Part shown: one piece after another, positions 39,705 to 52,430 of the stretch
How positions within the stretch are numbered: the first letter of the stretch is position 1
How the letters are laid out: each line of letters begins with the position of its first letter
NCBI GenBank assembly: GCA_028673005.1
Contig: CM054115.1
Span: forward strand, 2,976,001-3,040,000
DNA from: Tanypteryx hageni
Lineage: Eukaryota; Arthropoda; Insecta; Odonata; Petaluridae
DNA: 64,000 bases
Direction of reading: 5' to 3'
Position numbers and translations under genes: made by a program
The notes under the pieces: generated by a model
What the model saw: the letters and a program-made list of their open reading frames with translations, nothing else
Database searches by the model: none
What the model was told of the DNA's origin: nothing

Positions 39705-41653
39705 GTTTAGGGGGGAAGCGATAGAGGGAGGAACGATAGTAGAGGATGCGATAGAATGAGGAACGATCGAGGTGGAGGCGATAGACGGAGGAACGATAGA
39801 GGTGGAGGCTATAGAGTGGAGAATGGTAATGGGGGAAGCGATAGAATGAGGAACGATAGTAGAGGAGGCGATAGAGGGAGGAACGAACGAGGCGGAGGCG
39901 ATAGACGGAGGAACGATAGAGGTGGAGGTTATAGAGTAGAGAATGGGAGTGAAGGAAGAGATAGAGGGAGGAACGGTAGTAGAGGAGGCGATAGAGGGAG
40001 GAACGATCGACGTGGAGGCGATAGACGGAGGAACGATAGAGTTGGAGGTTATAGAGTGGAGAATGGTAGTGGGGGAAGCGATAGAGGAGGAATGATAGTA
40101 GAGGATGCGATAGAGGGAGGAACGATCGAGGTTGAGGCGATAGACGGAGGAACGATAGAGGTGGAGGCTATAGAGTGGAGAATGGTTAGGGGGGGACGCG
40201 ATAGAGGGAGGAACGATAGTAGAGGATGCGATAGAGTGAGGAACGATAGAGGTGGAGGCGATAGACGGAGGTTCGATAGAGGTGGAGTCTATAGAGTGGA
40301 AAATGGTACTGGGGGAAGAGATAGAGCGATGAACGATAGTAGAGGAGGCGATAGAGGGAGGAACGATCGATGTGGAGGCGATAGACGGAGGAACGATATA
40401 GGTGGAGGCTATAGAGTGGAGAATGGTAGTTGGGGAAGCGATAGAGGGAGGAACGATAGTAGAGGATGCGATAGAGGGAGGAACGATCGAGCTGGAGGCG
40501 ATAGACGGAGGAACGATAGAGTTGGAGGCTATAGAGTGGAGAATGTTTAGGGGGGGAAGCGATAGAGGGAGGAACGAAAGTAGAAGAGGCGATAGAGGGT
40601 GGAACGATCGAGGTGGAGGCGATAGACGGAGGAACGATAGAGGTGGAGGCTATAGAGTGGAGAATGGTAATGGGGGAAGCGATAGAATGAGGAACGATGG
40701 TAGAGGAGGCGATAGAGGGAGGAACGAACGAGGTGGAGGCGATAGACGGAGGAACGATAGAGGTGGAGGCTATAGAGTGGAGAATGGTAGTGGGGGAAGC
40801 GATAGAGGGAGGAACGATAGTAGAGGAGGCGATTGAGTGAGGAACGATCGAGGTGGAGGCGAAAGACGGAGGAACGATAGAGGTGGAGGCTTTAGAGTGG
40901 AGAATGTTTAGGGGGGGAAGCGATAGAGGGAGGAACGATAGTAGAGGATGCGATAGAATGAGGAACGATCGAAGTGGAGGCGATAGACGGAGGAACGATA
41001 GAGGTGGAGGCTATAGAGTGGAGAATGGTAATGGGGGAAGCGATAGAATGAGGAACGATAGTAGAGGAGGCGATAGAGGGAGGAACGAACGAGGCGGAGG
41101 CGATAGACGGAGGAACGATAGAGGTGGAGGTTATAGAGTAGAGAATGGGAGTGGGGGAAGAGATAGAGGGAGGAACGGTAGTAGAGGAGGCGATAGAGGG
41201 AGGAACGATCGAGGTGGAGGCGATAGACGGAGGAACGATAGAGTTGGAGGCTATAGAGTGGAGAATGGTAGTGAGGGAAGCGATACAGGGAGGAACGATA
41301 GTAGAGGATTCGATAGAGGGAGGAACGATTGAGGTGGAGGCGATAGACGTAGGAACGATAGAGGTGGAGGCTATAGAGTGGAGAATGGTAGTGGGGGAAG
41401 CGATAGAAGGAGGAACGATAGTAGAGGAGGCGATAGAGGGAGGAACGATCGAGGTGGAGGCGATAGACGGAGGAAAGATAGAGGTGGAAGCTATAGAGTG
41501 GAGAATGGTAGTGGGGGAAGCGATAGAGGGAGGAACGATAGTAGAGAATGCGATAGAGGGAGGAACGATCGAGGTGGAGGCGATAGACGGAGGAACGATA
41601 AAGGTGGAGGCTATAGAGTGGAGAATGGTAGTGGGAGATGCGATAGAGGGAGG

Positions 41654-41713
41654 AACGATAGTAGAATATGCGATAGAGGGAGGAACGATAGTAGAATATG
41701 CGATAGAGGGAGG
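41654..41713 (+). repeat. Doubled 30-bp monomer with the ATATGC variant, copy 4
   Basis: Identical doubling in module B3. Confidence 0.88.
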
Positions 41714-42868
41714 AACGATCGAGGTGGAGGCAATAGACGGAAGAACGATAGAGGTGGAGGCTATAGAGAGGAGAATGGTAGTGGGGGAAGCGATAGAGGA
41801 GGAATGATAGTAGAGGATGCGATAGAGGGAGGAACGATCGAGGTTGAGGCGATAGACGGAGGAACGATAGAGGTGGAGGCTATAGAGTGGAGAATGTTTA
41901 GGGGGGGAAGCGATAGAGGGAGGAACGATAGTAGAGGATTCGATAGAGGGAGGAACGATTGAGGTGGAGGCGATAGACGTAGGAACGATAGAGGTGGAGG
42001 CTATAGAGTGGAGACTGGTAGTGGGGGAAGCGATAGAGGGAGGAACGATAGTAGAGAATGCGATAGAGGGAGGAACGAACGAGGTGGAGGCGATAGACGG
42101 AGGAACGATAGAGGTGGAGGCTATAGAGTGGAGAATGGTAGTGGGGGAAGCGATAGAGGGAGGAACGATAGTAGAGGAAACGATAGAGTGAGGAACGATC
42201 GAGGCGGAGGCGAAAGACGGAGGAACGATAGAGGTGGAGGCTATAGAGTGGAGAATGTTTAGGGGGGGAAGCGATAGAGGGAGGAACGATAGTAGAGGAT
42301 TCGATAGAGGGAGGAACGATTGAGGTGGAGGCGATAGACGTAGGAACGATAGAGGTGGAGGCTATAGAGTGGAGAATGGTAGTGGGGGAAGCGATAGAGG
42401 AGGAATGACAGTAGAGGATGCGATAGAGGGAGGAACGATCGAGGTTGAGGCGATAGACGGAGGAACGATAGAGGTGGAGGCTATAGAGTGGAGAATGTTT
42501 AGGGGGGGAAGCGATAGAGGGAGGAACGATAGTAGAGGATGCGATAGAATGAGGAACGATCGAGGTGGAGGCGATAAACGGAGGAACGATAGAGGTGGAG
42601 GCTATAGAGTGGAGAATGGTAATAGGGGAAGCGATAGAATGAGGAACGATAGTAGAGGAGGCAATAGAAGGAGGAACGAACGAGGTGGAGGCGATAGACG
42701 GAGGAACGATAGAGGTGGAGGCTATAGAGTGGAGATTGGTAGTGGGGGAAGCGATAGAGGGAGGAACGATAGTAGAGGAGGCGATAGAGTGAGGAACGAT
42801 CGAGGTGGAGGCGAAAGACGGAGGAACGATAGAGGTGGAGGCTATAGAGTGGAGAATGGTAGTGGGGG

Positions 42869-42923
42869 AATGACGGAGGAACGATAAAGTTGGAGGCTAT
42901 AGAGTGGAGAATAGTAGTGGGGG
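42869..42923 (+). repeat. Off-register 55-bp segment, copy 4
   Basis: Same sequence and junctions as 9826-9880, in module B3. Confidence 0.82.
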
Positions 42924-44867
42924 AAGTGATAGAGGGAGGAACGATAGTAGAGGAGGCGATAGAGGGAGGAACGATCGAGGTGGAGGCGATAGACGGAGGA
43001 ACGATAGAGGTGGAGGCTATAGAGTGGAGAATGTTTAGGGGGAAGCGATAGAGGGAGGAACGATAGTAGAGGATGCGATAGAATGAGGAACAATCGAGGT
43101 GGAGGCGATATACGGAGGAACGATAGAGGTGGAGGCTATAGAGTGGAGAATGGTAATGGGGGAAGCGATAGAATGAGGAACGATAGTAGAGGAGGCGATA
43201 GAGGGAGGAACGAACGAGGTGGAGGCGATAGACGGAGGAACGATAGAGGTGGAGGCTATAGAGTAGAGAATGGGAGTGGGGAAGAGATAGAGGGAGTAAC
43301 GATAGTAGAGGAGGCGATAGAGGGAGGAACGATCGACGTGGAGGCGATAGACGGAGGAACAATAGAGTTGGAGGCTATAGAGTGGAGAATGGTAGTGGGG
43401 GAAGCGATAGAGGGAGGAACGATAGTAGAGGATTCGATAGAGGGAGGAACGATTGAGGTGGAGGCGATAGACGTAGGAACGATAGAGGTGGAGGCTATAG
43501 AGTGGAGAATGGTAGTGGGGGAAGCGATAGAGGGAGGAACAATAGTAGAGGATGCGATAGAGTGAGGAACGATCAAGGTGGAGGCGATAGACGGAGGAAC
43601 GATAGAGGTGGAGGCTATAGAGTGGAAAATGGTAGTGGGGGAAGAGATAGAGGGATGAACGATAGTAGAGGAGGCGATAGAGGGAGGAACGATCGAGGTG
43701 GAGGCGATAGACGGAGGAAAGATAGAGGTGGAGGCTATAGAGTTAAGAATGGTAGTGGGGGAAGCGATAGAGGGAGGAACGATAATAGAGAATGCGATAG
43801 AGGGAGGAACGATCGAGGTGGAGGCGATAGACGGAGGAACGATGGAGGTGGAGGCTATAGAGTGGAGAATGGTAGTGGGGGATGCGATAGAGGAGGAATG
43901 ATACTAGAGGATGCGATTGAGGGAGAAACGATCGAGGTTGAGGCGATAGACGGAGGAACGATAGAGGTGGAGGCTATAGAGTGGAGAATGGTAATGGGGG
44001 AAGCGATAGAATGATGAACGATAGTAGAGGTGGCGATAGAGGGAGGAACGATCGAGGTAGAGGCGATAGACGGAGGAACGATAGTAGAGGAGGCGATAGA
44101 GAGAGGAACGATCTAGGTGGAGGCGATAGACGGAGGAACGATAGAGGTGGAGGCTATAGAGTGGAGAATGTTTAGTGGGGAAGCGATAGAGGGAGGAACG
44201 ATAGTAGAGGATGCGATAGAATGAGGAACGATCGAGGTGGAGGCGATAGACGGAGGAACGATAGAGGTGGAGGCTATAGAGTGGAGAATGGTAATGGGGG
44301 AAGCGTTAGAATGAGGAACGATAGTAGAGGAGGCGATAGAGGGAGGAAAGAACGAGGTGGAGGCGATAGACGGAGGAACGATAGAGGTGGAGGCTATAGA
44401 GTAGGGAATGGTAGTGGGGGAAGAGATAGAGGGAGGAACGATAGTAGAGGAGGCGATAGAGGGAGGAACGATCGAGGTGGAGGCGATAGACGGAGAAACG
44501 ATAGAGTTGGAGTCTATAGAGTGGAGAATGGTAGTGGGGGAAGCGATAGAGGGAGGAACGATAGTAGAGGATTCGATAGAGGGAGGAACGATTAAGGTGG
44601 AGGCGATAGACGTAGGAACGATAGAGGTGGAGGCTATAGAGTGGAGACTGGTAGTGGGGGGTAGCGATAGAGGGAGGAACGATAGTAGAGGATGCGATAG
44701 AGTGAGGAACGATCGAGGTGGAGGCGATAGACGGAGGAACGATAGAGGTTGAGTCTATAGAGTGGAAAATGGTAGTGGGGGAAGAGATAGAGCGATGAAC
44801 GATAGTAGAGGATGCGATAGAATGAGGAACGATCGAGGTGGAGGCGATAGACGGAGGAACGATATAG

Positions 44868-46475
44868 GTGGAAGCTATAGAGTGGAGAATAGTAGTGGGG
44901 GAAGCGATAGAGGGAGGAACGATAGTAGAGGATGCGATAGAGGGAGGAACGATTGAGGTGGAGGCGATAGACGGAGGAACGATAGAGGTGGAGTCTATAG
45001 AGTGGAGAATGTTTAGGGGGGGAAGCGATAGAGGGAGGAACGAAAGTAGAAGAGGCGATAGAGGGAGGAACGATCGAGGTGGAGGCGATAGACGGAGGAA
45101 CGATAGAGGTGGAGGCTATAGAGTGGAGAATGGTAATGGGGGAAGCGATAGAATGAGGAACGATAGTAGAGGAGGCGATAGAGGGAGGAACGAACGAGGT
45201 GGAGGCGATAGACGGAGGAACGATAGAGGTGGAGGCTATAGAGTGTATAATGGTAGTGGTGGAAGCGATAGAGGGAGGAACGATAGTAGAGGAGGCGATA
45301 GAGTGAGGAACGATCGAGGTGGAGGCGAAAGACGGAGGAACGATAGAGGTGGATTCTATAGAGTAGAAAATGGTAGTGGGGGAAGAGATAGAGGGATGAA
45401 CGATAGTAGAGGAGGCAATAGAGGGAGGAACGATCGATGTGGATGCGATAGACGGAGGAATAATAGAGGTGGAGGCTATAGAGTGGAGAACGGTAGTGGG
45501 GGAAGCGATAGAGGGAGGAACGATAATAGAGAATGCGATAGAGGGAGGAACGATCGAGGTGGAGGCGATAGACGGAGGAACGATAGAGGTGGAGGCTATA
45601 GAGTGGAGAATGGTAATGGGGGAAGCGATAGAATGAGGAACGATAGTAGAGGAGGCGATAGAGGGAGGAACGAACGAGGTGGAGGCGATAGACGGAGGAA
45701 CGATAGAGGTGGAGGCTATAGAGTGTATAATGGTAGTGGTGGAAGCGATAGAGGGAGGAACGATAGTAGAGGAGGCGATAGAGTGAGGAACGATCGAGGT
45801 GGAGGCGAAAGACGGAGGAACGATAGAGGTGGATTCTATAGAGTAGAAAATGGTAGTGGGGGAAGAGATAGAGGGATGAACGATAGTAGAGGAGGCAATA
45901 GAGGGAGGAACGATCGATGTGGATGCGATAGACGGAGGAATAATAGAGGTGGAGGCTATAGAGTGGAGAACGGTAGTGGGGGAAGCGATAGAGGGAGGAA
46001 CGATAATAGAGAATGCGATAGAGGGAGGAACGATCGAGGTGGAGGCGATAGACGGAGGAACGATAGAGGTGGAGGCTATAGAGTGGAGAATGGTAGTGGG
46101 GGATGCGATAGAGGAAGGAACGATAGTAGAGGATGCGATAGAGGGAGGAACGATCGAGGTGGAGGCGATATACGGAGGAACGATAGAGGTGGAGGCTATA
46201 GAGTGGAGAATGGAAGTGGGGGAAGCGATAGAGGAGGATCGATAGTAGAGGATGCGATAGAGGGAGGAACGATCGAGGTGGAGGCGACAGACGAAGGAAC
46301 GATAGTGGTGGAGTCTATAGAGTGGAGAATGGTAGTGGGGGAAGCGATAGAGGGAGGAACGATCGAGGTGGAGGCAAAGGACGGAGGAACGATAGAGGTG
46401 GAGGCTATAGAGTGGAGAATGGTAGTGGGGGAAGCGATAGAGGGGGGAACGATAGTAAAAGAGGCGATAGAGTGA
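44868..46475 (+). other. Longest open frame (535 codons); repeat-derived, not judged a gene
   Basis: The predicted product begins in the GGTIEVEAID-like decapeptide frame. A seven-G marker near 45011 switches it to the RNDRGGGDRR-like frame, and a one-base loss near 46235 switches it back. It has no signal peptide, membrane segment or recognisable domain, only imperfect ten-residue repeats rich in Arg, Gly, Asp and Asn. The perfect 480-bp duplication contributes 160 of its codons twice. Frame switching inside one open frame, and stops at homologous positions elsewhere, argue that openness is a by-product of the 30-bp period. No promoter, splice signal or poly(A) signal is evident. A translated satellite RNA cannot be excluded. 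Confidence 0.2.
45055..46095 (+). repeat. Perfect 480-bp (four-tetramer) tandem duplication
   Basis: Lines 45121-45600 and 45601-46080 are identical as far as I can compare them base by base. The match extends from about 45055/45535 to about 45615/46095. The unit is exactly four 120-bp tetramers. It includes the rare variants GTGTATAATGG (45244 and 45724) and GGTGGATTCTATAG (45349 and 45829). No substitution separates the copies, so this is among the youngest events in the window, or else an assembly duplication. It lengthens the longest open frame in the window. Confidence 0.9.
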
Positions 46476-46510
46476 GGAACGATCGAGGTGGAGGCTATAG
46501 AGTGGAGAAT

Positions 46511-49500
46511 GTTTAGGGGGGGAAGCGATAGAGGGAGGAACGATAGTTGAGGATGCGATAGAATGAGGAACGATCGAGGTGGAGGCGATAGACGGAGGAA
46601 CGATAGAGGTGGAGGCTATAGAGTGGAGAATGGTAATGGGGGAAGCGATAGAATGAGGAACGATAGTAGAGGAGGCGATAGAGGGAGGAACGAACGAGGT
46701 GGAGGCGATAGACGGAGGAACGATAGAGTTGGAGTCTATAGAGTGGAGAATGGTAGTGGGGGAAGCGATAGAGGGAGGAACGATAGTAGAGGAGGCGATA
46801 GAGTGAGGAACGATCGAGGTGGAGGCGAAAGACGGAGGAACGATAGAGGTGGAGGCTATAGAGTGGAGAATGTTTAGAAGGGGAAGCGATAGAGGGAGGA
46901 ACGATAGTAGAGGATGCGATAGAATGAGGAACGATCGAGGTGGAGGCGATAGACGGAGGAACGATAGAGGTGGAGGCTATAGAGTGGAGAATGGTAATGG
47001 GGGAAGCGATAGAATGAGGAACGATAGTAGAGGAGGCGATAGAGGGAGGAACGAACGAGGTGGAGGCGATAGACGGAGGAACGATAGAGGTGGAGGCTAT
47101 AGAGTGGAGAATGGTAGTGGAGGAAGCGATAGAGGGAGGAACGATAGTAGAGGATGCGATAGAGGGAGGAACGATCGAGGTGGAGGCGATAGACAGAGGA
47201 ACGATAGAGGTGGAGTCTATAGAGTGAAAAATGGTAGTGGGGGAAGAGATAGAGGGATGAACGATAGTAGAGGAGGCGATTGAGGGAGGAACGATCGATG
47301 TGGATGCGATAGACGGAGGAATAATAGAGGTGGAGGCTATAGAGTGGAGAACGGTAGTGGGGGAAGCGATAGAGGGAGGAACGATAGTAGAGGATGCGCT
47401 AGAGTGAGGAACGATCTAGGTGGAGGCGATAGACGGAGGAACGATAGAGGTGGAGGCTATAGAGTGGAAAATGGTAGTGGGGGAAGCGATAGAGGGAGAA
47501 ACGATTGTAGAGGATGCGATAGAGTGAGGAACGATCGAGGTGGAGGCGATAGACGGAGGAACGATAGAGGTGGAGGCTATAGAGTGGAAAATGGTAGTGG
47601 GGGAAGAGATAGAGGGATGAACGATAGTAGAGGAGGCGATAGAGGGAGGAACGATCGAGGTGGAGGCGATAGACGGAGGAAAGATAGAGGTGGAGGCTAT
47701 AGAGTGGAGAATGGTAGTGGGGGAAGCGATAGAGGGAGGAACGATAGTAGAGAATGCGATAGAGGGAGGAACGATCGAGGTGGAGGCGATAGACGGAGGA
47801 ACAATGGAGGTGGAGGCTATAGATTGGAGAATGGTAGTGGGGGATGCGATAGAGGGAGGAACGATAGTTGAGGATGCGATAGAGGGAGGAACGATCGAGG
47901 TGGAGGCGATAGACGGAGGAACGATAGAGGTGGAGGCGATAGACGGAGGAACGATAGAGGTGGAGGCTATAGAGTGGAGAATGGTAGTGGGGGAAGCGAT
48001 AGAGGAGGAATGATAGTAGAGGATGCGATAGAGGGAGGAACGATAGAGGTGGAGGCTATAGAGTGGAGAATGGTAGTGGGGGAAGCGATAGAGGAGAAAT
48101 GATAGTAGAGGATGCGATAGAGGGAGGAACGAACGAGGTGGAGGCGATAGACGGAGGAACGATAGAGGTGGAGGCTATAGAGTGGAGAATGGTAGTGGGG
48201 GAAGCGATAGAGGGAGGAACGATAGTAGAGGAGGCGATTGAGTGAGGAACGATCGAGGTGGAGGCGAAAGACGGAGGAACGATAGAGGTGGAGGCTATAG
48301 AGTGGAGAATGTTTAGGGGGGGAAGCGATAGAGGGAGGAACGATAGTAGAGGATGCGATAGAATGAGGAACGATCGAAGTGGAGGCGATAGACGGAGGAA
48401 CGATAGAGGTGGAGGCTATAGAGTGGAGAATGGTAGTGGGGGAAGCGATAGAGGGAGGTACGATAGTAGAGAGGCGAAAGAGGGAGGAACGATCGAGGTG
48501 GAGGCGATAGACGGAGGAACGATAGAGGTGGAGGGTATAGAGTGGAGAATGGTAGTGGGGGAAGTGATAGAGGGAGGAACGATACTAGAGGAGGCGATAA
48601 AGGGAGGAACGATCGAGGTGGAGGCGATAGACGGAGGAACGATAGAGGTGGAGGCTATAGAGTGGAGAATGTTTAGGGGGGAAGCGATAGAGGGAGGAAC
48701 GATAGTAGAGGATGCGATAGAATGAGGAACGATCGAGGTGGAGGCGATAGACGGAGGAACGATAGTGGTGGAGGCTATAGAGTGGAGAATGGTAATGGGG
48801 GAAGCGAAAGAATGAGGAACGATAGTAGAGGAGGCGATAGAGGGAGGAACGAACGAGGCGGAGGCGATAGACGGAGGAACGGTAGAGGTGGAGGTTATAG
48901 AGTAGAGAATGGGAGTGGGGGAAGAGATAGAGGGAGGAACGGTAGTAGAGGAGGCGATAAAGGGAGGAACGATCGACGTGGAGGCGATAGACGGAGGAAC
49001 GATAGAGGTGGAGGCTATAGAGTGGAGAATGGTAATGGGGGAAGCGATAGAATGAGGAACGATAGTAGAGGAGGCGATAGAGGGAGGAACGAACGAGGTG
49101 GAGGCGATAGACGGAGGAACGATAGAGGTGGAGGCTATAGAGTGTAGAATGGTAGTGGGGGAAGCGATAGAGGGAGGAACGATAGTAGAGGAGGCGATAG
49201 AGTGAGGAACGATCGAGGTGTAGGCGAAAGACGGAGGAACGATAGAGGTGGAGTCTATAGAGTAGAAAATGGTAGTGGGGGAAGAGATAGAGGGATGAAC
49301 GATAGTAGAGGAGGCAATAGAGGGAGGAACGATCGATGTGGATGCGATAGACGGAGGAATAATAGAGGTGGAGGCTATAGAGTGGAGAACGGTAGTGGGG
49401 GAAGCGATAGAGGGAGGAACGATAATAGAGAATGCGATAGAGGGAGGAACGATCGAGGTGGAGGCGATAGACGGAGGAACGATAGAGGTGGAGGCTATAG

Positions 49501-49959
49501 AGTGGAGAATGGTAGTGGGGGATGCGATAGAGGGAGGAACGATAGTAGAGGATGCGATAGAGGGAGGAACGATCGAGGTGGAGGCGATAGACGGAGGAAC
49601 GATAGAGGTGGAGGCTATAGAGTGGAGAATGGTAGTGGGGGAAGCGATAGAGGAGGAACGATAGTAGAGGATGCGATAGAGGGAGGAACGATCGAGGTGG
49701 AGGCGACAGACGAAGGAACGATAGTGGTGGAGTCTATAGAGTGGAGAATGGTAGTGGGGGAAGCGATAGAGGGAGGAACGATCGAGGTGGAGGCAAAAGA
49801 CGGAGGAACGATAGAGGTGGAGGCTATAGAGTGGAGAATGGTAGTGGGGGAAGCGATAGAGGGGGGAACGATAGTAAAACAGGCGATAGAGTGAGGAACG
49901 ATCGAGGTGGAGGCGATAGACGGAGGAACGATAGAGGTGGAGGCTATAGAGTGGAGAAT
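46511..49959 (+). repeat. 3,449-bp higher-order repeat of the right domain, copy 1
   Basis: Marker spacings are 361, 1439, 360 and 1289. About 46511-48980 aligns with 49960-52430 at offset 3449, including the marker variant GTTTAGAAGGGG at 46872/50321, which occurs nowhere else. Its central part is a relative of the A module's 1439 plus 359 segment. However, it lacks the one-base deletion (GGGAGAACG) that follows the marker in every left-domain copy. Upstream of the unit the match continues at offset 3419, because one 30-bp monomer differs near 46490. Confidence 0.86.
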
Positions 49960-52430
49960 GTTTAGGGGGGGAAGCGATAGAGGGAGGAACGATAGTTGAG
50001 GATGCGATAGAATGAGGAACGATCGAGGTGGAGGCGATAGACGGAGGAACGATAGAGGTGGAGGCTATAGAGTGGAGAATGGTAATGGGGGAAGCGATAG
50101 AATGAGGAACGATAGTAGAGGAGGCGATAGAGGGAGGAACGAACGAGGTGGAGGCGATAGACGGAGGAACGATAGAGTTGGAGTCTATAGAGTGGAGAAT
50201 GGTAGTGGGGGAAGCGATAGAGGGAGGAACGATAGTAGAGGAGGCGATAGAGTGAGGAACGATCGAGGTGGAGGCGAAAGACGGAGGAACGATAGAGGTG
50301 GAGGCTATAGAGTGGAGAATGTTTAGAAGGGGAAGCGATAGAGGGAGGAACGATAGTAGAGGATGCGATAGAATGAGGAACGATCGAGGTGGAGGCGATA
50401 GACGGAGGAACGATAGAGGTGGAGGCTATAGAGTGGAGAATGGTAATGGGGGAAGCGATAGAATGAGGAACGATAGTAGAGGAGGCGATAGAGGGAGGAA
50501 CGAACGAGGTGGAGGCGATAGACGGAGGAACGATAGAGGTGGAGGCTATAGAGTGGAGAATGGTAGTGGAGGAAGCGATAGAGGGAGGAACGATAGTAGA
50601 GGATGCGATAGAGGGAGGAACGATCGAGGTGGAGGCGATAGACAGAGGAACGATAGAGGTGGAGTCTATAGAGTGAAAAATGGTAGTGGGGGAAGAGATA
50701 GAGGGATGAACGATAGTAGAGGAGGCGATTGAGGGAGGAACGATCGATGTGGATGCGATAGACGGAGGAATAATAGAGGTGGAGGCTATAGAGTGGAGAA
50801 CGGTAGTGGGGGAAGCGATAGAGGGAGGAACGATAGTAGAGGATGCGCTAGAGTGAGGAACGATCTAGGTGGAGGCGATAGACGGAGGAACGATAGAGGT
50901 GGAGGCTATAGAGTGGAAAATGGTAGTGGGGGAAGCGATAGAGGGAGAAACGATTGTAGAGAATGCGATAGAGTGAGGAACGATCGAGGTGGAGGCGATA
51001 GACGGAGGAACGATAGAGGTGGAGGCTATAGAGTGGAAAATGGTAGTGGGGGAAGAGATAGAGGGATGAACGATAGTAGAGGAGGCGATAGAGGGAGGAA
51101 CGATCGAGGTGGAGGCGATAGACGGAGGAAAGATAGAGGTGGAGGCTATAGAGTGGAGAATGGTAGTGGGGGAAGCGATAGAGGGAGGATCGATAGTAGA
51201 GAATGCGATAGAGGGAGGAACGATCGAGGTGGAGGCGATAGACGGAGGAACAATGGAGGTGGAGGCTATAGATTGGAGAATGGTAGTGGGGGATGCGATA
51301 GAGGGAGGAACGATAGTTGAGGATGCGATAGAGGGAGGAACGATCGAGGTGGAGGCGATAGACGGAGGAACGATAGAGGTGGAGGCGATAGACGGAGGAA
51401 CGATAGAGGTGGAGGCTATAGAGTGGAGAATGGTAGTGGGGGAAGCGATAGAGGAGGAATGATAGTAGAGGATGCGATAGAGGGAGGAACGATAGAGGTG
51501 GAGGCTATAGAGTGGAGAATGGTAGTGGGGGAAGCGATAGAGGAGAAATGATAGTAGAGGATGCGATAGAGGGAGGAACGAACGAGGTGGAGGCGATAGA
51601 CGGAGGAACGATAGAGGTGGAGGCTATAGAGTGGAGAATGGTAGTGGGGGAATCGATAGAGGGAGGAACGATAGTAGAGGAGGCGATTGAGTGAGGAACG
51701 ATCGAGGTGGAGGCGAAAGACGGAGGAACGATAGAGGTGGAGGCTATAGAGTGGAGAATGTTTAGGGGGGGAAGCGATAGAGGGAGGAACGATAGTAGAG
51801 GATGCGATAGAATGAGGAACGATCGAAGTGGAGGCGATAGACGGAGGAACGATAGAGGTGGAGGCTATAGAGTGGAGAATGGTAGTGGGGGAAGCGATAG
51901 AGGGAGGTACGATAGTAGAGAGGCGAAAGAGGGAGGAACGATCGAGGTGGAGGCGATAGACGGAGGAACGATAGAGGTGGAGGGTATAGAGTGGAGAATG
52001 GTAGTGGGGGAAGTGATAGAGGGAGGAACGATACTAGAGGAGGCGATAAAGGGAGGAACGATCGAGGTGGAGGCGATAGACGGAGGAACGATAGAGGTGG
52101 AGGCTATAGAGTGGAGAATGTTTAGGGGGGAAGCGATAGAGGGAGGAACGATAGTAGAGGATGCGATAGAATGAGGAACGATCGAGGTGGAGGCGATAGA
52201 CGGAGGAACGATAGAGGTGGAGGCTATAGAGTGGAGAATGGTAATGGGGGAAGCGAAAGAATGAGGAACGATAGTAGAGGAGGCGATAGAGGGAGGAACG
52301 AACGAGGCGGAGGCGATAGACGGAGGAACGGTAGAGGTGGAGGTTATAGAGTAGAGAATGGGAGTGGGGGAAGAGATAGAGGGAGGAACGGTAGTAGAGG
52401 AGGCGATAGAGGGAGGAACGATCGAGGTGG
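49960..52430 (+). repeat. 3,449-bp higher-order repeat of the right domain, copy 2 (partial)
   Basis: Marker spacings are 361, 1439 and 360. It matches copy 1 with scattered substitutions, for example GGAGGATCGATAG near 51188 and GGGGGAATCGATAG near 51652. Collinearity with copy 1 stops near 52430, where a GGCTATAGAGAGGAG monomer replaces the GATCGACGTGG run found near 48970. Confidence 0.84.

Larger units (their letters stand above)
39705..44300 (+). repeat. Module B3, left part of a B-type higher-order repeat
   Basis: Marker spacings 840, 361, 990, 361, 240, 536 and 1137 match B2 at offset 16197. Only scattered substitutions are visible, for example GATCGAGGTGG instead of GATCGACGTGG near 41212 and GGCAATAG instead of GGCGATAG near 41731. 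Collinearity decays from about 44306 (GCGTTAGAATG), after the GTTTAGTGGGG marker at 44170. The expected 1110-bp interval is replaced by 841 and then 1500. This is the right limit of the A/B domain. Confidence 0.88.
44301..46510 (+). repeat. Transition zone from the A/B domain to the divergent right domain
   Basis: The monomers are of the same family but carry variants absent to the left, such as GTGTATAATGG, GGTGGATTCTATAG and GGTAGTGGTGGAAG. A one-base G insertion lies near 44655 (GGGGGGTAGCG), and ACAGACGAAGG types occur near 46285. A 480-bp tandem duplication lies inside. No collinear counterpart longer than a few hundred bases was seen in the left 44 kb. Part of the zone (about 45860-46490) resembles about 49280-49910 at offset 3419. 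Confidence 0.75.
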
